DNA of 64,000 nt from Mesorhizobium loti (lineage in GTDB: Bacteria; Pseudomonadota; Alphaproteobacteria; Rhizobiales; Rhizobiaceae). The stretch covers positions 5,131,020 to 5,195,019 of the forward strand of contig AP017605.1 of assembly GCA_002356515.1 (NCBI GenBank). The letters run 5' to 3'. Numbering within the stretch: position 1 is the stretch's first letter; each line of letters starts with the position of its first letter. Of the stretch, positions 1-8,357 are shown piece by piece. The notes beneath the pieces are model-generated. The model saw nothing but the letters and a program-made list of their open reading frames with translations, was not told the DNA's origin and did no database searches. The translations under genes and the position numbers were made by a program.

Positions 1-434
1 TTCGATAGATCGACATTACCGAAATCGCTGTGGATAGGGCAAGGCCACGTCTAACGGATTTTTAAGGAATCTGGTTACCTCCGGCGCCTTCTGGCGCCAT
101 GCCGCAACGGTACATTTTGACAAAGCCATTGTGATTCAAACTCTTTTCCGGCGAATATGAAAAAGCCGGGCCGGTTCGAAATATTCTGAAATAATTCGCT
201 TGACAGGCAGTTGTCCTCCCGTCCCTCCGGGGCGCTGTGGACAGGCTGTGGATGACCATGGGTAACTATCTGAAAAATATTGCTTATTTCTGATAGTTGG
301 GAATTTCTGAGGCGACACTTTTTAAGCGTATCAGCCATCAGCAGCCATGCATGTGCCGGCAAAGCATTTCGAAGTCTGGAATCCGCTTTGGGCGCCGTTT
401 CCGAGCATTCTTTTTAAGTACTTGCCGGCAAACG
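1..434. other. Non-coding left edge with DnaA-box-like 9-mers
   Basis: No convincing gene lies here; the short open frames have no family resemblance and overlap each other on both strands. Three 9-mers resembling the reverse complement of the DnaA box (TGTGGATAA) are present on the plus strand: TGTGGATAG at 29-37, TGTGGACAG at 236-244 and TGTGGATGA at 247-255, the last two almost adjacent. The region is locally more AT-rich than the genes around it. In many rhizobia dnaA lies next to rpsT, so this may be the regulatory region of a dnaA gene just outside the window; that is an inference, since dnaA itself is not visible. Confidence 0.4.
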
Positions 435-463
435 AAAAAACCCGGCACGATCGGCCGGGTTTT
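435..463 (-). terminator. Rho-independent terminator of rpsT
   Basis: An AACCCGGC/GCCGGGTT stem is followed on the minus strand by a run of six T residues. It begins 28 bases past the rpsT stop and is the only strong hairpin there. The plus-strand reading also has a short T run, so it could work in both directions. Confidence 0.85.
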
Positions 464-490
464 AAGGAAGCTTAGTCTGTAAAGGCGATA

Positions 491-757
491 TCAGGCCGAC
501 AGCACCTTGAGGCGCGCGGCCAGACGCGACACCTTGCGGGACGCGGTGTTCTTGTGGATCACGCCCTTGGTCGCGGCGCGCATCAATTCCGGCTCGGCGG
601 CCTTGAATGCGGCCTGAGCGGCAGCCTTGTCACCGGAGGCGAGTGCCTCCTCGACCTGGCGGACATAGGTGCGCACGCGCGAGCGGCGGTTCTTGTTGAT
701 CGCTGCGCGGCGGGCGATCTTGCGCGTTGCCTTTTTGGCCGAGGATGTGTTGGCCAT
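491..757 (-). CDS. rpsT: 30S ribosomal protein S20
   Basis: An 88-residue protein of the small ribosomal subunit that binds 16S rRNA during early assembly. It starts [17 protein letters not shown], the very basic N-terminus typical of S20, and continues with the helical [15 protein letters not shown] segment and the [19 protein letters not shown] tail characteristic of the family. The ATG at 757 is preferred to an upstream in-frame start because it gives the normal family N-terminus and length. It is the last gene before a strong terminator. The gene order hydratase-rpsT is one I recall from other rhizobia, usually close to dnaA. Confidence 0.97.
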   Translation of the reverse strand: MANTSSAKKATRKIARRAAINKNRRSRVRTYVRQVEEALASGDKAAAQAAFKAAEPELMRAATKGVIHKNTASRKVSRLAARLKVLSA

Positions 758-938
758 GATGCCTCTCTTCTGATCTGGTCGGCGCACGCGGCATGCCGCA
801 GGGCGCAAAAAACAAACGGGCAGCCACAGGGCCGCCTCGGTTGGTGCGGCTTATAGTTCAGCTTTTCCGGCGCGTCAACGCTGCCTGGCGTTCTTTTTGG
901 CCGATGCCACAGGGTTTCGATCGCGGGCCGGCAACACT

Positions 939-1712
939 CTACCGATTGGTGAAATTCGGTTTCCGCTTTTCGGCAAAGGCCGCCATGCCTTCCTTCTGGT
1001 CTTCGAGCGCGAAAAGCGAGTGGAACAGACGGCGCTCGAACCGCAATCCCTCGGCCAACGTCGTCTCATAGGAACGGTTGACGGCTTCCTTCGCCATCAT
1101 CACCGACGGCAGCGAGAAATCGGCGATCTTGGCCGCCGCCTTGACCGCCTCCTCGACAAGGTCGGCGGCGGGCACGACCCGCGACACCAGGCCTGAGCGC
1201 TCGGCTTCCGCGGCATCCATCATCCGTCCGGTCAGGCACATATCCATCGCCTTCGATTTGCCGACGAACCGGGTCAGGCGTTGCGACCCGCCCATGCCGG
1301 GAATGACGCCGAGCGTGATTTCGGGCTGGCCGAATTTGGCCGTGTCGGCGGCAATGATGAAGTCGCACATCATGGCCAGCTCGCATCCGCCGCCGAGCGC
1401 ATAGCCAGCCACCGCCGCAATGATCGGCTTTCGCGTGCGCGTGAACTCTTCCCAACCCGCGAAGAGGTCTTGGCTATAGGCGTCCACATAGGAGATTGCC
1501 TGCATCTCCTTGATGTCGGCGCCAGCGGCGAAGGCCTTGTCGGAACCGGTAAGAACCATGGCGCCGATGCCAGGATCGGCGCCGAAACCGTTCACGGCTG
1601 CGACGAGTTCAGCAAGGATCTGGGAATTCAGAGCATTAAGCGCCTTTGGCCGGTTCAGCGTGATCAGCCCGACCTTGCCGCGCGTCTCGGTGATGATCGT
1701 TTCATAGGCCAT
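939..1712 (-). CDS. Enoyl-CoA hydratase (crotonase)
   Basis: A 257-residue cytoplasmic crotonase that adds water to trans-2-enoyl-CoA in beta-oxidation. The oxyanion-hole segments are visible around residues 61-66 (FAAGAD) and 107-111 (LGGGCE). Both catalytic glutamates of true hydratases are present: Glu111 in GGGCELA and Glu131 in FGQPEITLG. The length is normal for the family. It lies between mutM and rpsT on the same strand, separated from mutM by a palindromic repeat, so it probably has its own promoter. Its exact physiological substrate cannot be read from the sequence. It contrasts with the second crotonase at 52.1 kb, which lacks both glutamates. Confidence 0.93.
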   Translation of the reverse strand: MAYETIITETRGKVGLITLNRPKALNALNSQILAELVAAVNGFGADPGIGAMVLTGSDKAFAAGADIKEMQAISYVDAYSQDLFAGWEEFTRTRKPIIAAVAGYALGGGCELAMMCDFIIAADTAKFGQPEITLGVIPGMGGSQRLTRFVGKSKAMDMCLTGRMMDAAEAERSGLVSRVVPAADLVEEAVKAAAKIADFSLPSVMMAKEAVNRSYETTLAEGLRFERRLFHSLFALEDQKEGMAAFAEKRKPNFTNR

Positions 1713-1755
1713 GGCTGCTTCTCCTCACTCGGCCCGGTCTATCTCATTGCTTGAC

Positions 1756-1823
1756 GCAATTCCCTAGGGAAAGCGCTATGCGCTTTTCCCGGGGAAAACC
1801 GTTCACACTTTTCCTGGAATTGC
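1756..1823 (-). repeat. Rhizobial-type intergenic palindrome (copy 1)
   Basis: GCAATTCC at 1756-1763 is inverted as GGAATTGC at 1816-1823. Between them, read on the minus strand, is the core AAAAGTGTGAACGGTTTT, shared with copies at 4062, 18781 and 61978, followed by a second hairpin around AAGCGC. It lies directly after the mutM stop and could also act as a transcription or mRNA-stability element. Confidence 0.75.
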
Positions 1824-1829
1824 TCTAAC

Positions 1830-2720
1830 TCAGCTCTGACACGTCCGGCAATAGAAGGTCGAGCGTCCGCTCTGCACGACACGCTCGATATGGCCGCGGC
1901 AGCCGGGCTTCGGGCAGGGCTCGCCCTCGCGGTCGTAGACGGCAAAGGAATGCTGGAAGTAGCCCAGCGATCCGTCGGTATGCACGTAATCGCGCAGCGA
2001 CGACCCGCCGGCGGCGATGGCATCTGATATGACCGAGCGGATCGCCTCGGCCAGGCGTTCGCTTTGCTCCCTGGCCTTCTTGCCCGGCTTGGCGATGGTG
2101 CCCGCCGCGCGCAAGGGCGACAGGCCGGCGCGCCAAAGCGCTTCCGACACGTAAATATTGCCAAGCCCCGCGATCAGCTTCTGGTCAAGAAGTGCTGCCT
2201 TCAGCGGTGATCCGCGGCCCTTCAGCAGCGAGGCGAGCAGCGCGCCGTCCAGCGCGTTGCCCGTAGGCTCGACGCCCAGTCCGGCCAGCATCGGATGCGT
2301 CTCCGGCGATCCTTCCGCAAACAGCATGAAACCGAAGCGGCGCGGGTCGTTGAAGATCACGCGGGACCGGGCGCCGTCGGCGGCGGCGACATCGAACACG
2401 ACATGGTCGTGGGTCGTGCTTTTCGAGCGTTCGTGGTGGAACACGCCCGGTGTCTCGTTATCGTCTTCGGTCTCGATGCGAAACGAGCCCGACATGCCGA
2501 GATGGCAGATCAGCACCGGGCCGTCCTGCACATGCATGGTCAGATATTTGGCCCGGCGGCCGAGCGCCGTGATCGTCTTGCCGGTCAGCCGTTCCGCAAA
2601 CCGTTCGGGAAAGGGAAAGCGCAAATCCGGCCGCCGCGCCTCGACCTTGGTCAGGCGGGCACCTTCCAGGACCGGCTGCAACCCACGCCGCACCGTTTCG
2701 ACTTCGGGCAACTCAGGCAT
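1830..2720 (-). CDS. mutM: Formamidopyrimidine-DNA glycosylase
   Basis: A 296-residue base-excision repair enzyme that removes 8-oxoguanine and cleaves the abasic site. The mature N-terminus [14 protein letters not shown] supplies the catalytic Pro2 and Glu3, so the start is placed at 2720 and not at an in-frame codon three residues upstream. A conserved GRRAKYL segment near residue 60 carries the DNA-binding lysine, and the C-terminus has the four-cysteine zinc finger (CPKPGC...CRTCQ). Its start overlaps the end of deoB by eight bases (ATGCCTGA), suggesting translational coupling. In other rhizobia I recall mutM beside ubiE/ubiB; deoB occupies that place here. Confidence 0.96.
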   Translation of the reverse strand: MPELPEVETVRRGLQPVLEGARLTKVEARRPDLRFPFPERFAERLTGKTITALGRRAKYLTMHVQDGPVLICHLGMSGSFRIETEDDNETPGVFHHERSKSTTHDHVVFDVAAADGARSRVIFNDPRRFGFMLFAEGSPETHPMLAGLGVEPTGNALDGALLASLLKGRGSPLKAALLDQKLIAGLGNIYVSEALWRAGLSPLRAAGTIAKPGKKAREQSERLAEAIRSVISDAIAAGGSSLRDYVHTDGSLGYFQHSFAVYDREGEPCPKPGCRGHIERVVQSGRSTFYCRTCQS

Positions 2721-3954
2721 GGCCACCAATCATCGCATGGAAAGAGGTGCCGTGGCGGCCGGGCGCCAGGCCGAGGTGTTCGGCGACGGTCTCGCCAATA
2801 TCGGCGAATGTCGTTCTCAGTCCGATGTCGCCACCTGTCAAACCCGGTCCCATGCCGATCACCGGGATACGTTCACGCGTATGATCGGTCCCTCGCCAGG
2901 TCGGATCATTGCCGTGGTCGGCCGTCAGGATGAGAAGGTCGCCCTGCCGCAGTTTTGCGAATGCTTCCGGCAGCCGCCGGTCGAAGGCCTCGAGCGCGGC
3001 GGCATAGCCGGCGACATCGCGGCGATGGCCGAATTCGGTGTCGAAATCGACAAAATTGGCAAAGACGAGATCGCCGTCGCCGGCATCATCCATCGCACCG
3101 AGCGCCTTGTCGAACATGGCCATGTTGCCGGCCGCCTTGCGCACTTCCGAAACCCCGCGATGGGCGAAGATGTCGCCGATCTTGCCGACGGCGATGACGC
3201 GGCTTCCCCGCGCCGTCAGCCGGTCGAGCAAGGTCGGCTCCGGCGGCGGCACGGCGTAGTCATGGCGGTTGTAGGTCCGCTGGAAGGTGCCGGCGGTCTC
3301 GCCGACGAACGGCCGTGCGATCACGCGCCCGATCCTCAGCGGATCGACCAGCCGGCGCACCACCTGACAGAATTCATAAAGCCGTTCCAACCCGAAATGG
3401 ACTTCATGCGCGGCGATCTGCAGGACCGAGTCGACGGAGGTGTAACAGATCGGCTTGCCGGTGCGGATGTGTTCCTCGCCGAAGCGTTCGATGATCTCGG
3501 TGCCGGACGCATGGCAGTTGCCGAGAATACCTGAAACCTCGCCCTCGCGGATCATCGCCGCGGTCAGATCTGCCGGAAAGGCGGGAACCGTATCCGGGAA
3601 ATAACCCCAGTCGAAGCGAACCGGCAGGCCTGCGATCTCCCAGTGACCGGAAGGGGTGTCCTTGCCGCTCGAAACTTCCTGCGCCGCGCCATGGAAGGCA
3701 TTGGCGGCCAGATCCGTCCCGAAATGGGCAAAAGCCAATCCTGTCGCCGTCTCGGCTGCCTTGCCGAGCCCGAGAGATGCCATGTGCGGGACAAACAGCG
3801 GCCCCTGACGAAGCCGCTCGCGATCCGCGCGCCCTTCGGCGCAAGCTTCGGCGATGTGCGCAAGCGTGTTGGCGCCGGCGTCACCATAGCGTTCGGCGTC
3901 GGCCGCGCCGCCGACGCCGAAGGAATCCAGGACAAAGAGGAAAGCACGCGCCAT
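2713..3954 (-). CDS. deoB: Phosphopentomutase
   Basis: A 413-residue enzyme interconverting (deoxy)ribose 1-phosphate and 5-phosphate in nucleoside salvage. It belongs to the alkaline-phosphatase/iPGM metalloenzyme fold: metal-binding residues are seen in the N-terminal VLDSFGVGG motif and in the C-terminal [18 protein letters not shown] segment; the [11 protein letters not shown] motif is diagnostic of DeoB. The ATG at 3954 gives the family N-terminus [16 protein letters not shown]; the longer open frame upstream adds 52 unrelated residues. It is first in a deoB-mutM pair. A copy of the palindromic repeat family lies upstream at 4058-4091, outside the gene. Confidence 0.96.
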   Translation of the reverse strand: MARAFLFVLDSFGVGGAADAERYGDAGANTLAHIAEACAEGRADRERLRQGPLFVPHMASLGLGKAAETATGLAFAHFGTDLAANAFHGAAQEVSSGKDTPSGHWEIAGLPVRFDWGYFPDTVPAFPADLTAAMIREGEVSGILGNCHASGTEIIERFGEEHIRTGKPICYTSVDSVLQIAAHEVHFGLERLYEFCQVVRRLVDPLRIGRVIARPFVGETAGTFQRTYNRHDYAVPPPEPTLLDRLTARGSRVIAVGKIGDIFAHRGVSEVRKAAGNMAMFDKALGAMDDAGDGDLVFANFVDFDTEFGHRRDVAGYAAALEAFDRRLPEAFAKLRQGDLLILTADHGNDPTWRGTDHTRERIPVIGMGPGLTGGDIGLRTTFADIGETVAEHLGLAPGRHGTSFHAMIGGHA

Positions 3955-4057
3955 CGGGTCATTGTTGCCAGTTTGGACGCCCAGACATAGGGTTCCACGG
4001 CGGTATTGGCAATTCGGAAACCAAACGGCAACGGCTGGCGTGGATAGTCCAGTGCAT

Positions 4058-4091
4058 GTCGCCCAAAAGTGCGCAGCGGTTTTGGGGTGAC
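4058..4091 (+). repeat. Short palindrome of the AAAAGTG/CGGTTTT family (copy 2)
   Basis: CCCAAAA at 4062-4068 pairs with TTTTGGG at 4080-4086, flanked by GTC/GAC, around the core AAAAGTGCGCAGCGGTTTT. This is the same core as in copies at 1756, 18770 and 61967. It lies between the divergent deoB and the gene at 4176. Confidence 0.65.
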
Positions 4092-4175
4092 GACGACAGA
4101 CGTAATCCAAGATTAAAAGTATTACGGCGCACCAGGCATGGGCATGGATCGAGAAAACCCAAGGACGGTCTTTTT

Positions 4176-5099
4176 ATGAACGCTGCGCTGAAGGCATGTG
4201 CTGCCGTGGTGGCCGTGCATGGCGCCCTCTGGTGTGGTCCGGCGCGGGCCGACTGGCGCGATGATATCGGCACATTTCGCATTGGCATCGTCGCCGAGCC
4301 TGGCGCCGGCAACACCGTTCCGGGGCTGGCGCTGTTGACGCAATCCTTTACCAATGCGCTTGGCATGAAGGTGGAGTTCGTCGTTGCGCGCGACTATGCG
4401 GCACTGATCGAGGCGCAGGCCAACGCCCGGATCGAGTACGCCATCTATTCGGCAACGGCCTACGCCACGGCGCTGCAGCGTTGCGGATGCATCGAGCCGC
4501 TTGTGGCACCGGTTGATTCCGATGGCGCGGCCGGCATCCGCTCCGTGCTGCTGACCAGGGACGGCAAGCTGTCTGGCCTGGGCGCGATTGAGACGCAGCG
4601 GATCGCCATGCCGCCGCCGGACAGCGTCGGGGGCTCGCTTCTGCCGCTGGCGGAACTGGCCGCCGAACACGTCAAGATCACCGAAGATTCACCGTTTCTG
4701 GTTCATGCCGATTCAGCGTCGGCGGCGGAAAAAATGCTCTTCGATGGTCAGGTCGACGCCTTATTCGGTTGGGTGACGGCGACGGCCGACGGCCAGCCTC
4801 TATTGTCTGATGGCACGCAGGCAAGGCTCGAATTGGCCGGCCTTTCGCCGTCGACGTTCCAGGTCATTTGGACGTCCGGCTTGCTGAGATACGGTCCCCA
4901 TGCCGTGCGCAGTGATCTCGACCCGGAAGCCAAGCGCCGGCTGACCGTGTTCCTCACCAACCTCAAATCGACGACGCCGGATGTCTACGATCTCCTGGAA
5001 TCGAAACACTCTGGCGGCTTTTTGACCGTGTCCCCAAAGGATTATTCGGCGGCGGAAGCCATCGTGCGCCTGGTGTCGGCCGACGGTGGGCAGCAGTAA
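4176..5099 (+). CDS. PhnD-type periplasmic substrate-binding protein
   Basis: A 307-residue secreted protein with a clear signal peptide (MNAALKACAAVVAVHGALW..., cleavage near ARA|DW). The mature part begins with the FRIGIVAEPGAGNTVPGLA pattern and contains the phosphonate/phosphite-binding (PhnD/PtxB-like) type II periplasmic binding fold: a first lobe with EYAIYSATAYATA, then a crossover with DALFGWVTA. An AAGGACGG ribosome-binding site precedes the ATG at 4176; the frame is open far upstream but that part is unlike the family. No ABC permease or ATPase gene is adjacent, so the ligand and partner are unknown. It is convergent with the Tad pseudopilin genes. Confidence 0.72.
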   Translation: MNAALKACAAVVAVHGALWCGPARADWRDDIGTFRIGIVAEPGAGNTVPGLALLTQSFTNALGMKVEFVVARDYAALIEAQANARIEYAIYSATAYATALQRCGCIEPLVAPVDSDGAAGIRSVLLTRDGKLSGLGAIETQRIAMPPPDSVGGSLLPLAELAAEHVKITEDSPFLVHADSASAAEKMLFDGQVDALFGWVTATADGQPLLSDGTQARLELAGLSPSTFQVIWTSGLLRYGPHAVRSDLDPEAKRRLTVFLTNLKSTTPDVYDLLESKHSGGFLTVSPKDYSAAEAIVRLVSADGGQQ

Positions 5100-5105
5100 A
5101 AGTCT

Positions 5106-5729
5106 TCAGCAATCGCCGCAGGGGATCGTCAGGCTTCTGCGCGGTCGCAGATAGTAGGTCTCGCCCATCGGGATCGTGGTGGTGAGGGATTGGGTCAGTC
5201 CAAGCTTTTGCTGGGTACCCGTCGTCCAGCCGATAATCGGCGCATAGCTAAGGTTGCTGTCAACGCGGATGAGGAAGGTACCGGCGACCTTGAGCGTTGT
5301 CGGCACCGTGGTGGTCGTGCCTGCGGTGGCCCCGACACTGTAGGTACCATTGACGACCTTGCGTGACCACACCACCAGGACCTTGGGCGGCGTATCGGTG
5401 GTGACCTGTATCGCCGTGATCGTGATGTTCGGCGTCGAACGGTTGTAGGGCTGAATGGTCGAGGTGCCGATTTTCATGATGGCGTCGAGATCCGCCTTGA
5501 CGATGGTCGGCTGCTGCGTGACGAGATCCGCGACCATGCTGCCGATGCGGCTGACCTTCTTGCTGGTCTCGATGGCCTGCGACGCCTCCATGGTCATGAA
5601 GTACATGATCAGCAGTATAGGCACGATCAGAGCGAACTCGACCGCCGCCACTCCACGGCGATTGGAGCAGAATCCGACCGCCTTGCTCCAGAGTCCGGCA
5701 ATTCCCGGATGTGCCCCCGCACGCATCAT
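5106..5729 (-). CDS. TadE/TadG-like pseudopilin of the Tad pilus
   Basis: A 207-residue protein with a class III (Flp-like) prepilin signal: a short basic leader ending RRG, then VAAVEFALIVPILLIMYF, in which the Glu five residues after the predicted cleavage site and the long hydrophobic helix are typical. The rest is an extracytoplasmic beta-rich domain with Thr-rich loops and a C-terminal pair of cysteines (CGDC). Such minor pseudopilins are processed by the prepilin peptidase CpaA and help assemble Flp pili. Two consecutive ATG codons at 5729 and 5726 are possible starts. It follows the next TadE-like gene by 34 bases and is very likely co-transcribed with it. Confidence 0.85.
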   Translation of the reverse strand: MMRAGAHPGIAGLWSKAVGFCSNRRGVAAVEFALIVPILLIMYFMTMEASQAIETSKKVSRIGSMVADLVTQQPTIVKADLDAIMKIGTSTIQPYNRSTPNITITAIQVTTDTPPKVLVVWSRKVVNGTYSVGATAGTTTTVPTTLKVAGTFLIRVDSNLSYAPIIGWTTGTQQKLGLTQSLTTTIPMGETYYLRPRRSLTIPCGDC

Positions 5730-5763
5730 GTCATTGCCTTTTTTCTTGTTGGTGCTTGCGAAC

Positions 5764-6354
5764 TCAATTGTCGAACGGCTCGTTCTGCCAGGTCACCGAC
5801 GCAAAATGCAGTGTCCTGCCACCGCTCAGATTGGCCATCGACCTGGCCATCAGATCCGTCACGACAGGCCATTTGTAGAAGACCCGCAGCATGTTCTTCG
5901 ATTCCGCCAGGCCAGGCGTGTTAGCGAATGTCTGTGAGTTCGTGCCTTGCATCAGCACGACATCGCCGTTCTGGATCTTGAACGTCGCAGTCGCCGCGTC
6001 TGCGAAAGTCGGATACTCGCGAAGGTCGACGAGCAGCTGTTGCGGGCAATCCGTCGAGACGATGATCTGAAGTCTGCCGCAGATCAGGGTCGTCAATTTG
6101 CTCCCGGCGACATCGGCCGGCCTCAACTGGCCCGTGCGCAACTGGCGCGCGACATCGTCGGTGATGTTGGCCATCACTTCCTGGCCGGCAAAAGAGATGC
6201 AGCTTTCGAGGATGCCAAAGACAAGAAGCGCGAACGGCAATGCAAGAATTGCGAATTCGATGGCCGTGCTGCCACGGCGGTTGCGAACGAAGCGCTTCAA
6301 AAACCTGGCGCGCTCCACCTTGTGCTGACCTGTCGAGCCGAATTCGTTGCTCAT
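5764..6354 (-). CDS. TadE-like pseudopilin of the Tad pilus
   Basis: A 196-residue minor pseudopilin. After a basic leader (KRFVRNRRG) the sequence STAIEFAILALPFALLVFGI gives the prepilin cleavage motif with its conserved glutamate and the single membrane helix. The remainder is a periplasmic domain with two cysteines (ICGR, DCPQ). ATG at 6354 gives a 28-residue cytoplasmic leader; the frame stays open for 18 codons upstream, but these look unrelated. It is the first gene of a minus-strand pair with the TadG-like gene downstream, and is partnered functionally with the flp-cpa genes on the opposite strand. Confidence 0.87.
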   Translation of the reverse strand: MSNEFGSTGQHKVERARFLKRFVRNRRGSTAIEFAILALPFALLVFGILESCISFAGQEVMANITDDVARQLRTGQLRPADVAGSKLTTLICGRLQIIVSTDCPQQLLVDLREYPTFADAATATFKIQNGDVVLMQGTNSQTFANTPGLAESKNMLRVFYKWPVVTDLMARSMANLSGGRTLHFASVTWQNEPFDN

Positions 6355-6493
6355 GCCCTGTTCCTGCCACCCCTGGACGGTTCCGGCAGATGTATTAGCG
6401 CAAACCAATTGAGGTCCGGTTTGGATGATCGTTAAAGTCGGCGCGGGCGTCTTAACCGGCCAGTAACCTGGACGGCAATTGGGGCCGCGCAGC

Positions 6494-6916
6494 CTATTTG
6501 CTCACGCTCATCTCGGCTTCGGAGGATTTTTCAGCCTCGCTCTTGTAGGAGCTTTCGCAATAGGGCGTGCACGACATGGTCTGGACCTCCGCACGCCGGT
6601 AAATGCGAACCGACGAGGCCGCCTGCCGCACGACGGTAACCTGCGCGTCGACGATCGGACTGCCCTCCTGGTCGAGAACGACGAGATTGGTGACGCCGAA
6701 ACCCTTGCCGGTAAGCACGATCGTCGAGGCGTCCTGGACGGAGGCATCGGCGATGGCCGGGTTGCCGACAACGATCGTGTCGGCGGGGCGCGACAGTTTC
6801 ACGATCTTGGCCTGATTCATGGTGACTTGGATATCGGCACCGGCCCTGGCCGGCGTGATCAAGCTCGTGGCGGCAAGAAGCACGGCAATCGCGATTGAGG
6901 ATCTCTGCACGGCCAT
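6494..6916 (-). CDS. Stand-alone CpaC N-terminal-domain (pilus formation) protein
   Basis: A 140-residue secreted protein. A signal peptide (MAVQRSSIAIAVLLAATSL...ARA) is followed by one domain whose pattern (KIVKLSRPADTIVVGNPAIAD...IVLTGKGFGVTNLVVLDQEG) matches the N-terminal domain of the CpaC secretin encoded at 9.2 kb (VVIDLPSDAYDILVANPTVAD...IYLFGKAVGETNIFVF). No secretin domain follows; the tail carries two cysteines (SCTPYC) and a Ser/Glu-rich end. The ATG at 6916 has a GGAGCG ribosome-binding site; an earlier TTG at 6946 is less likely. It is divergent from flp and probably shares its regulatory region. Confidence 0.85.
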   Translation of the reverse strand: MAVQRSSIAIAVLLAATSLITPARAGADIQVTMNQAKIVKLSRPADTIVVGNPAIADASVQDASTIVLTGKGFGVTNLVVLDQEGSPIVDAQVTVVRQAASSVRIYRRAEVQTMSCTPYCESSYKSEAEKSSEAEMSVSK

Positions 6917-7101
6917 CGAGGCGCTCCACGCAAGCAAACTGTTCAACGGAACATGAACGAGATTGGTGAACCAACGGTTAAGTCGGCTTGCCGGCGCCGG
7001 ATGTAGCGACCGGCATGGCTGTTCGCATGGCCGGATCCGCGCCGGGTCGCAAGCTTCCTTAAGCCCTTGCCTTTTGCGGCGTTGGCTCGGGAAACGGTTG
7101 T

Positions 7102-7128
7102 TTAGCCAGCGCTTAGCATGGAGTTAAC
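7102..7128 (+). promoter_or_regulatory. Phased TTA(A/G) array, candidate CtrA-binding region of flp
   Basis: The intergenic stretch 6917-7273 between the divergent CpaC-N-domain gene and flp contains TTAG at 7102, TTAG at 7113 and TTAAC at 7124, each separated by exactly seven bases, giving an 11-base period. The known CtrA recognition sequence is TTAA-N7-TTAA(C); the right pair is a seven-of-eight match. A further TGAA-N7-TTAA lies at 6967-6981, close to the divergent gene. Flp/PilA promoters in Caulobacter are CtrA-activated, so this assignment is plausible but unproven. I see nothing else that is clear in this gap. Confidence 0.5.
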
Positions 7129-7273
7129 CACGCACTCCGTTCGAGCCGGGAAAGGAATCGGTAAGGCTGTTTATTAAGCCGATCGAAAGAGCTTCTCCCT
7201 AGATTGGCAGCATCCGATCAACCATTACAGAAGTTGACGGAAGTGCTGTAACACGTGGAGTAGGAGCTCTCGA

Positions 7274-7450
7274 ATGTCTAACCTTTTTGCACGTTTCGTG
7301 AAGGACGAATCCGGCGCGACCGCTATCGAATATGGTCTGATCGCCGCCCTCATCGCGCTCGCCATCATCACCGGCGCCGGCGCCCTTGGCAATGCGATCA
7401 ACGCCAAGTTCACCGCGATCGGCAACACCCTGAACACCAGCGGCAGCTAA
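7274..7450 (+). CDS. flp: Flp/PilA-type major pilin
   Basis: A 58-residue prepilin, MSNLFARFVKDESG followed by ATAIEYGLIAALIALAII. The leader ends in Gly, the predicted cleavage site of the prepilin peptidase CpaA; the Glu-Tyr pair five and six residues later and the hydrophobic helix are hallmarks of Flp pilins. An AGGAG ribosome-binding site stands nine bases before the ATG. It is followed by its own strong terminator, as expected for a highly expressed subunit made in excess over the assembly machinery encoded downstream. The protein is the structural subunit of the Tad pilus, used for surface adhesion. Confidence 0.96.
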   Translation: MSNLFARFVKDESGATAIEYGLIAALIALAIITGAGALGNAINAKFTAIGNTLNTSGS

Positions 7451-7489
7451 TCTGCTTATTGCTGGATATTCAGATTGCGTTCTGGAAAA

Positions 7490-7515
7490 GGGCCGCCACG
7501 TTTGCGGCCCTTTTT
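7490..7515 (+). terminator. Rho-independent terminator of flp
   Basis: GGGCCGC at 7490-7496 pairs with GCGGCCC at 7504-7510, followed by five T residues. It lies 40 bases past the flp stop and separates the pilin from the cpaA gene. Confidence 0.9.
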
Positions 7516-7623
7516 CTATGTCGTAGCCAACACAGGCGTCTTTTCGTTTACAGGTCTCATCAATCGTTAATCGAACATGCATAGATTGAGGCCGGTGGAA
7601 TTCGCACAATAGGCACAGCGCCG

Positions 7624-8142
7624 ATGCTTGAAGCCCTGATATTCGTCGTCTTTCCGTTCTGCATGCTGTTTGCCGCGATCTCCGACATGCTGTCGATGAC
7701 GATTGCCAACCGCGTGTCGGTGCTGCTTGTCGTCGTCTTCGCGCTGGTTGCGCCACTGACGGGTATGGAATGGGCAGCCTACGGATGGCATTTCGCCGCC
7801 GGCGCCCTGGTCCTTGCAGTGACGTTCGGCCTGTTCGCCATGGGTGGCATGGGCGGAGGCGACGCCAAGTTGCTTGCCGCCACGGCCGTGTGGATGGGGT
7901 TGAACATCCATCTCGTCGAATACCTCGTTGTCTCGACGATCATCGGTGGTCTGCTGACGCTCGCCATCCTGTTTTACCGGAAGTCGCCGCTGGCGATTAT
8001 TACCGGCCGCAATCCATTCCTGCGTCATTTCGCGGATGACACGACCGGCGTTCCCTATGGGATCGCGCTCGGCGTGGGTGGATTGCTGACCTATCCGGAT
8101 TCGCCTCTGATGGTGTGGGCGCTGGCAAGGCTTGCGAGCTGA
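7624..8142 (+). CDS. cpaA: Prepilin peptidase CpaA/TadV
   Basis: A 172-residue polytopic membrane aspartyl protease that cleaves the leaders of Flp and the TadE/TadG pseudopilins. The two catalytic aspartates are visible: one in AISDMLS near residue 21 and one in the GGGDAK motif near residue 80. The length is that of the short TadV/CpaA type, which lacks the N-methyltransferase domain of classical PilD. Five or six hydrophobic helices can be traced. A second hairpin-rich gap of 215 bases separates it from cpaB, so the pilus genes appear to be in at least three transcription units (flp, cpaA, cpaB onward). Confidence 0.94.
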   Translation: MLEALIFVVFPFCMLFAAISDMLSMTIANRVSVLLVVVFALVAPLTGMEWAAYGWHFAAGALVLAVTFGLFAMGGMGGGDAKLLAATAVWMGLNIHLVEYLVVSTIIGGLLTLAILFYRKSPLAIITGRNPFLRHFADDTTGVPYGIALGVGGLLTYPDSPLMVWALARLAS

Positions 8143-8241
8143 ACACGATCTGATTTCCGTTATCCTTGCCCGCGTTGCCCGACCCCTTTGAAAGAGCCGT
8201 GGCCGGGCTCTTTGCGTCCGTCACGGCGCGATCCAGCTAAT

Positions 8242-8296
8242 TTATGTAAACCTTAAATTAATCACGATCGTAAGCATTGCATTAACCTTGTTTTGA
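8242..8296 (+). promoter_or_regulatory. Two TTAA-N7-TTAA-like sites upstream of cpaB
   Basis: TTAT-N7-TTAA at 8242-8256 and TTAA-N7-TTGA at 8282-8296 each match seven of eight positions of the CtrA consensus, in an AT-rich stretch 60-115 bases before the cpaB start. They resemble the array upstream of flp. Assignment to CtrA is an inference. Confidence 0.4.
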
Positions 8297-8357
8297 CGAT
8301 TGCCGCTGCAAAGTCCGGCTTGGCTACGTGGTTTGCCAAGGGCGAGGGTTCGGACAG

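Noticed and set aside
62..482. Several short overlapping frames at the left edge
   Set aside because: They overlap in several frames on both strands, have no ribosome-binding sites and cross the rpsT terminator.
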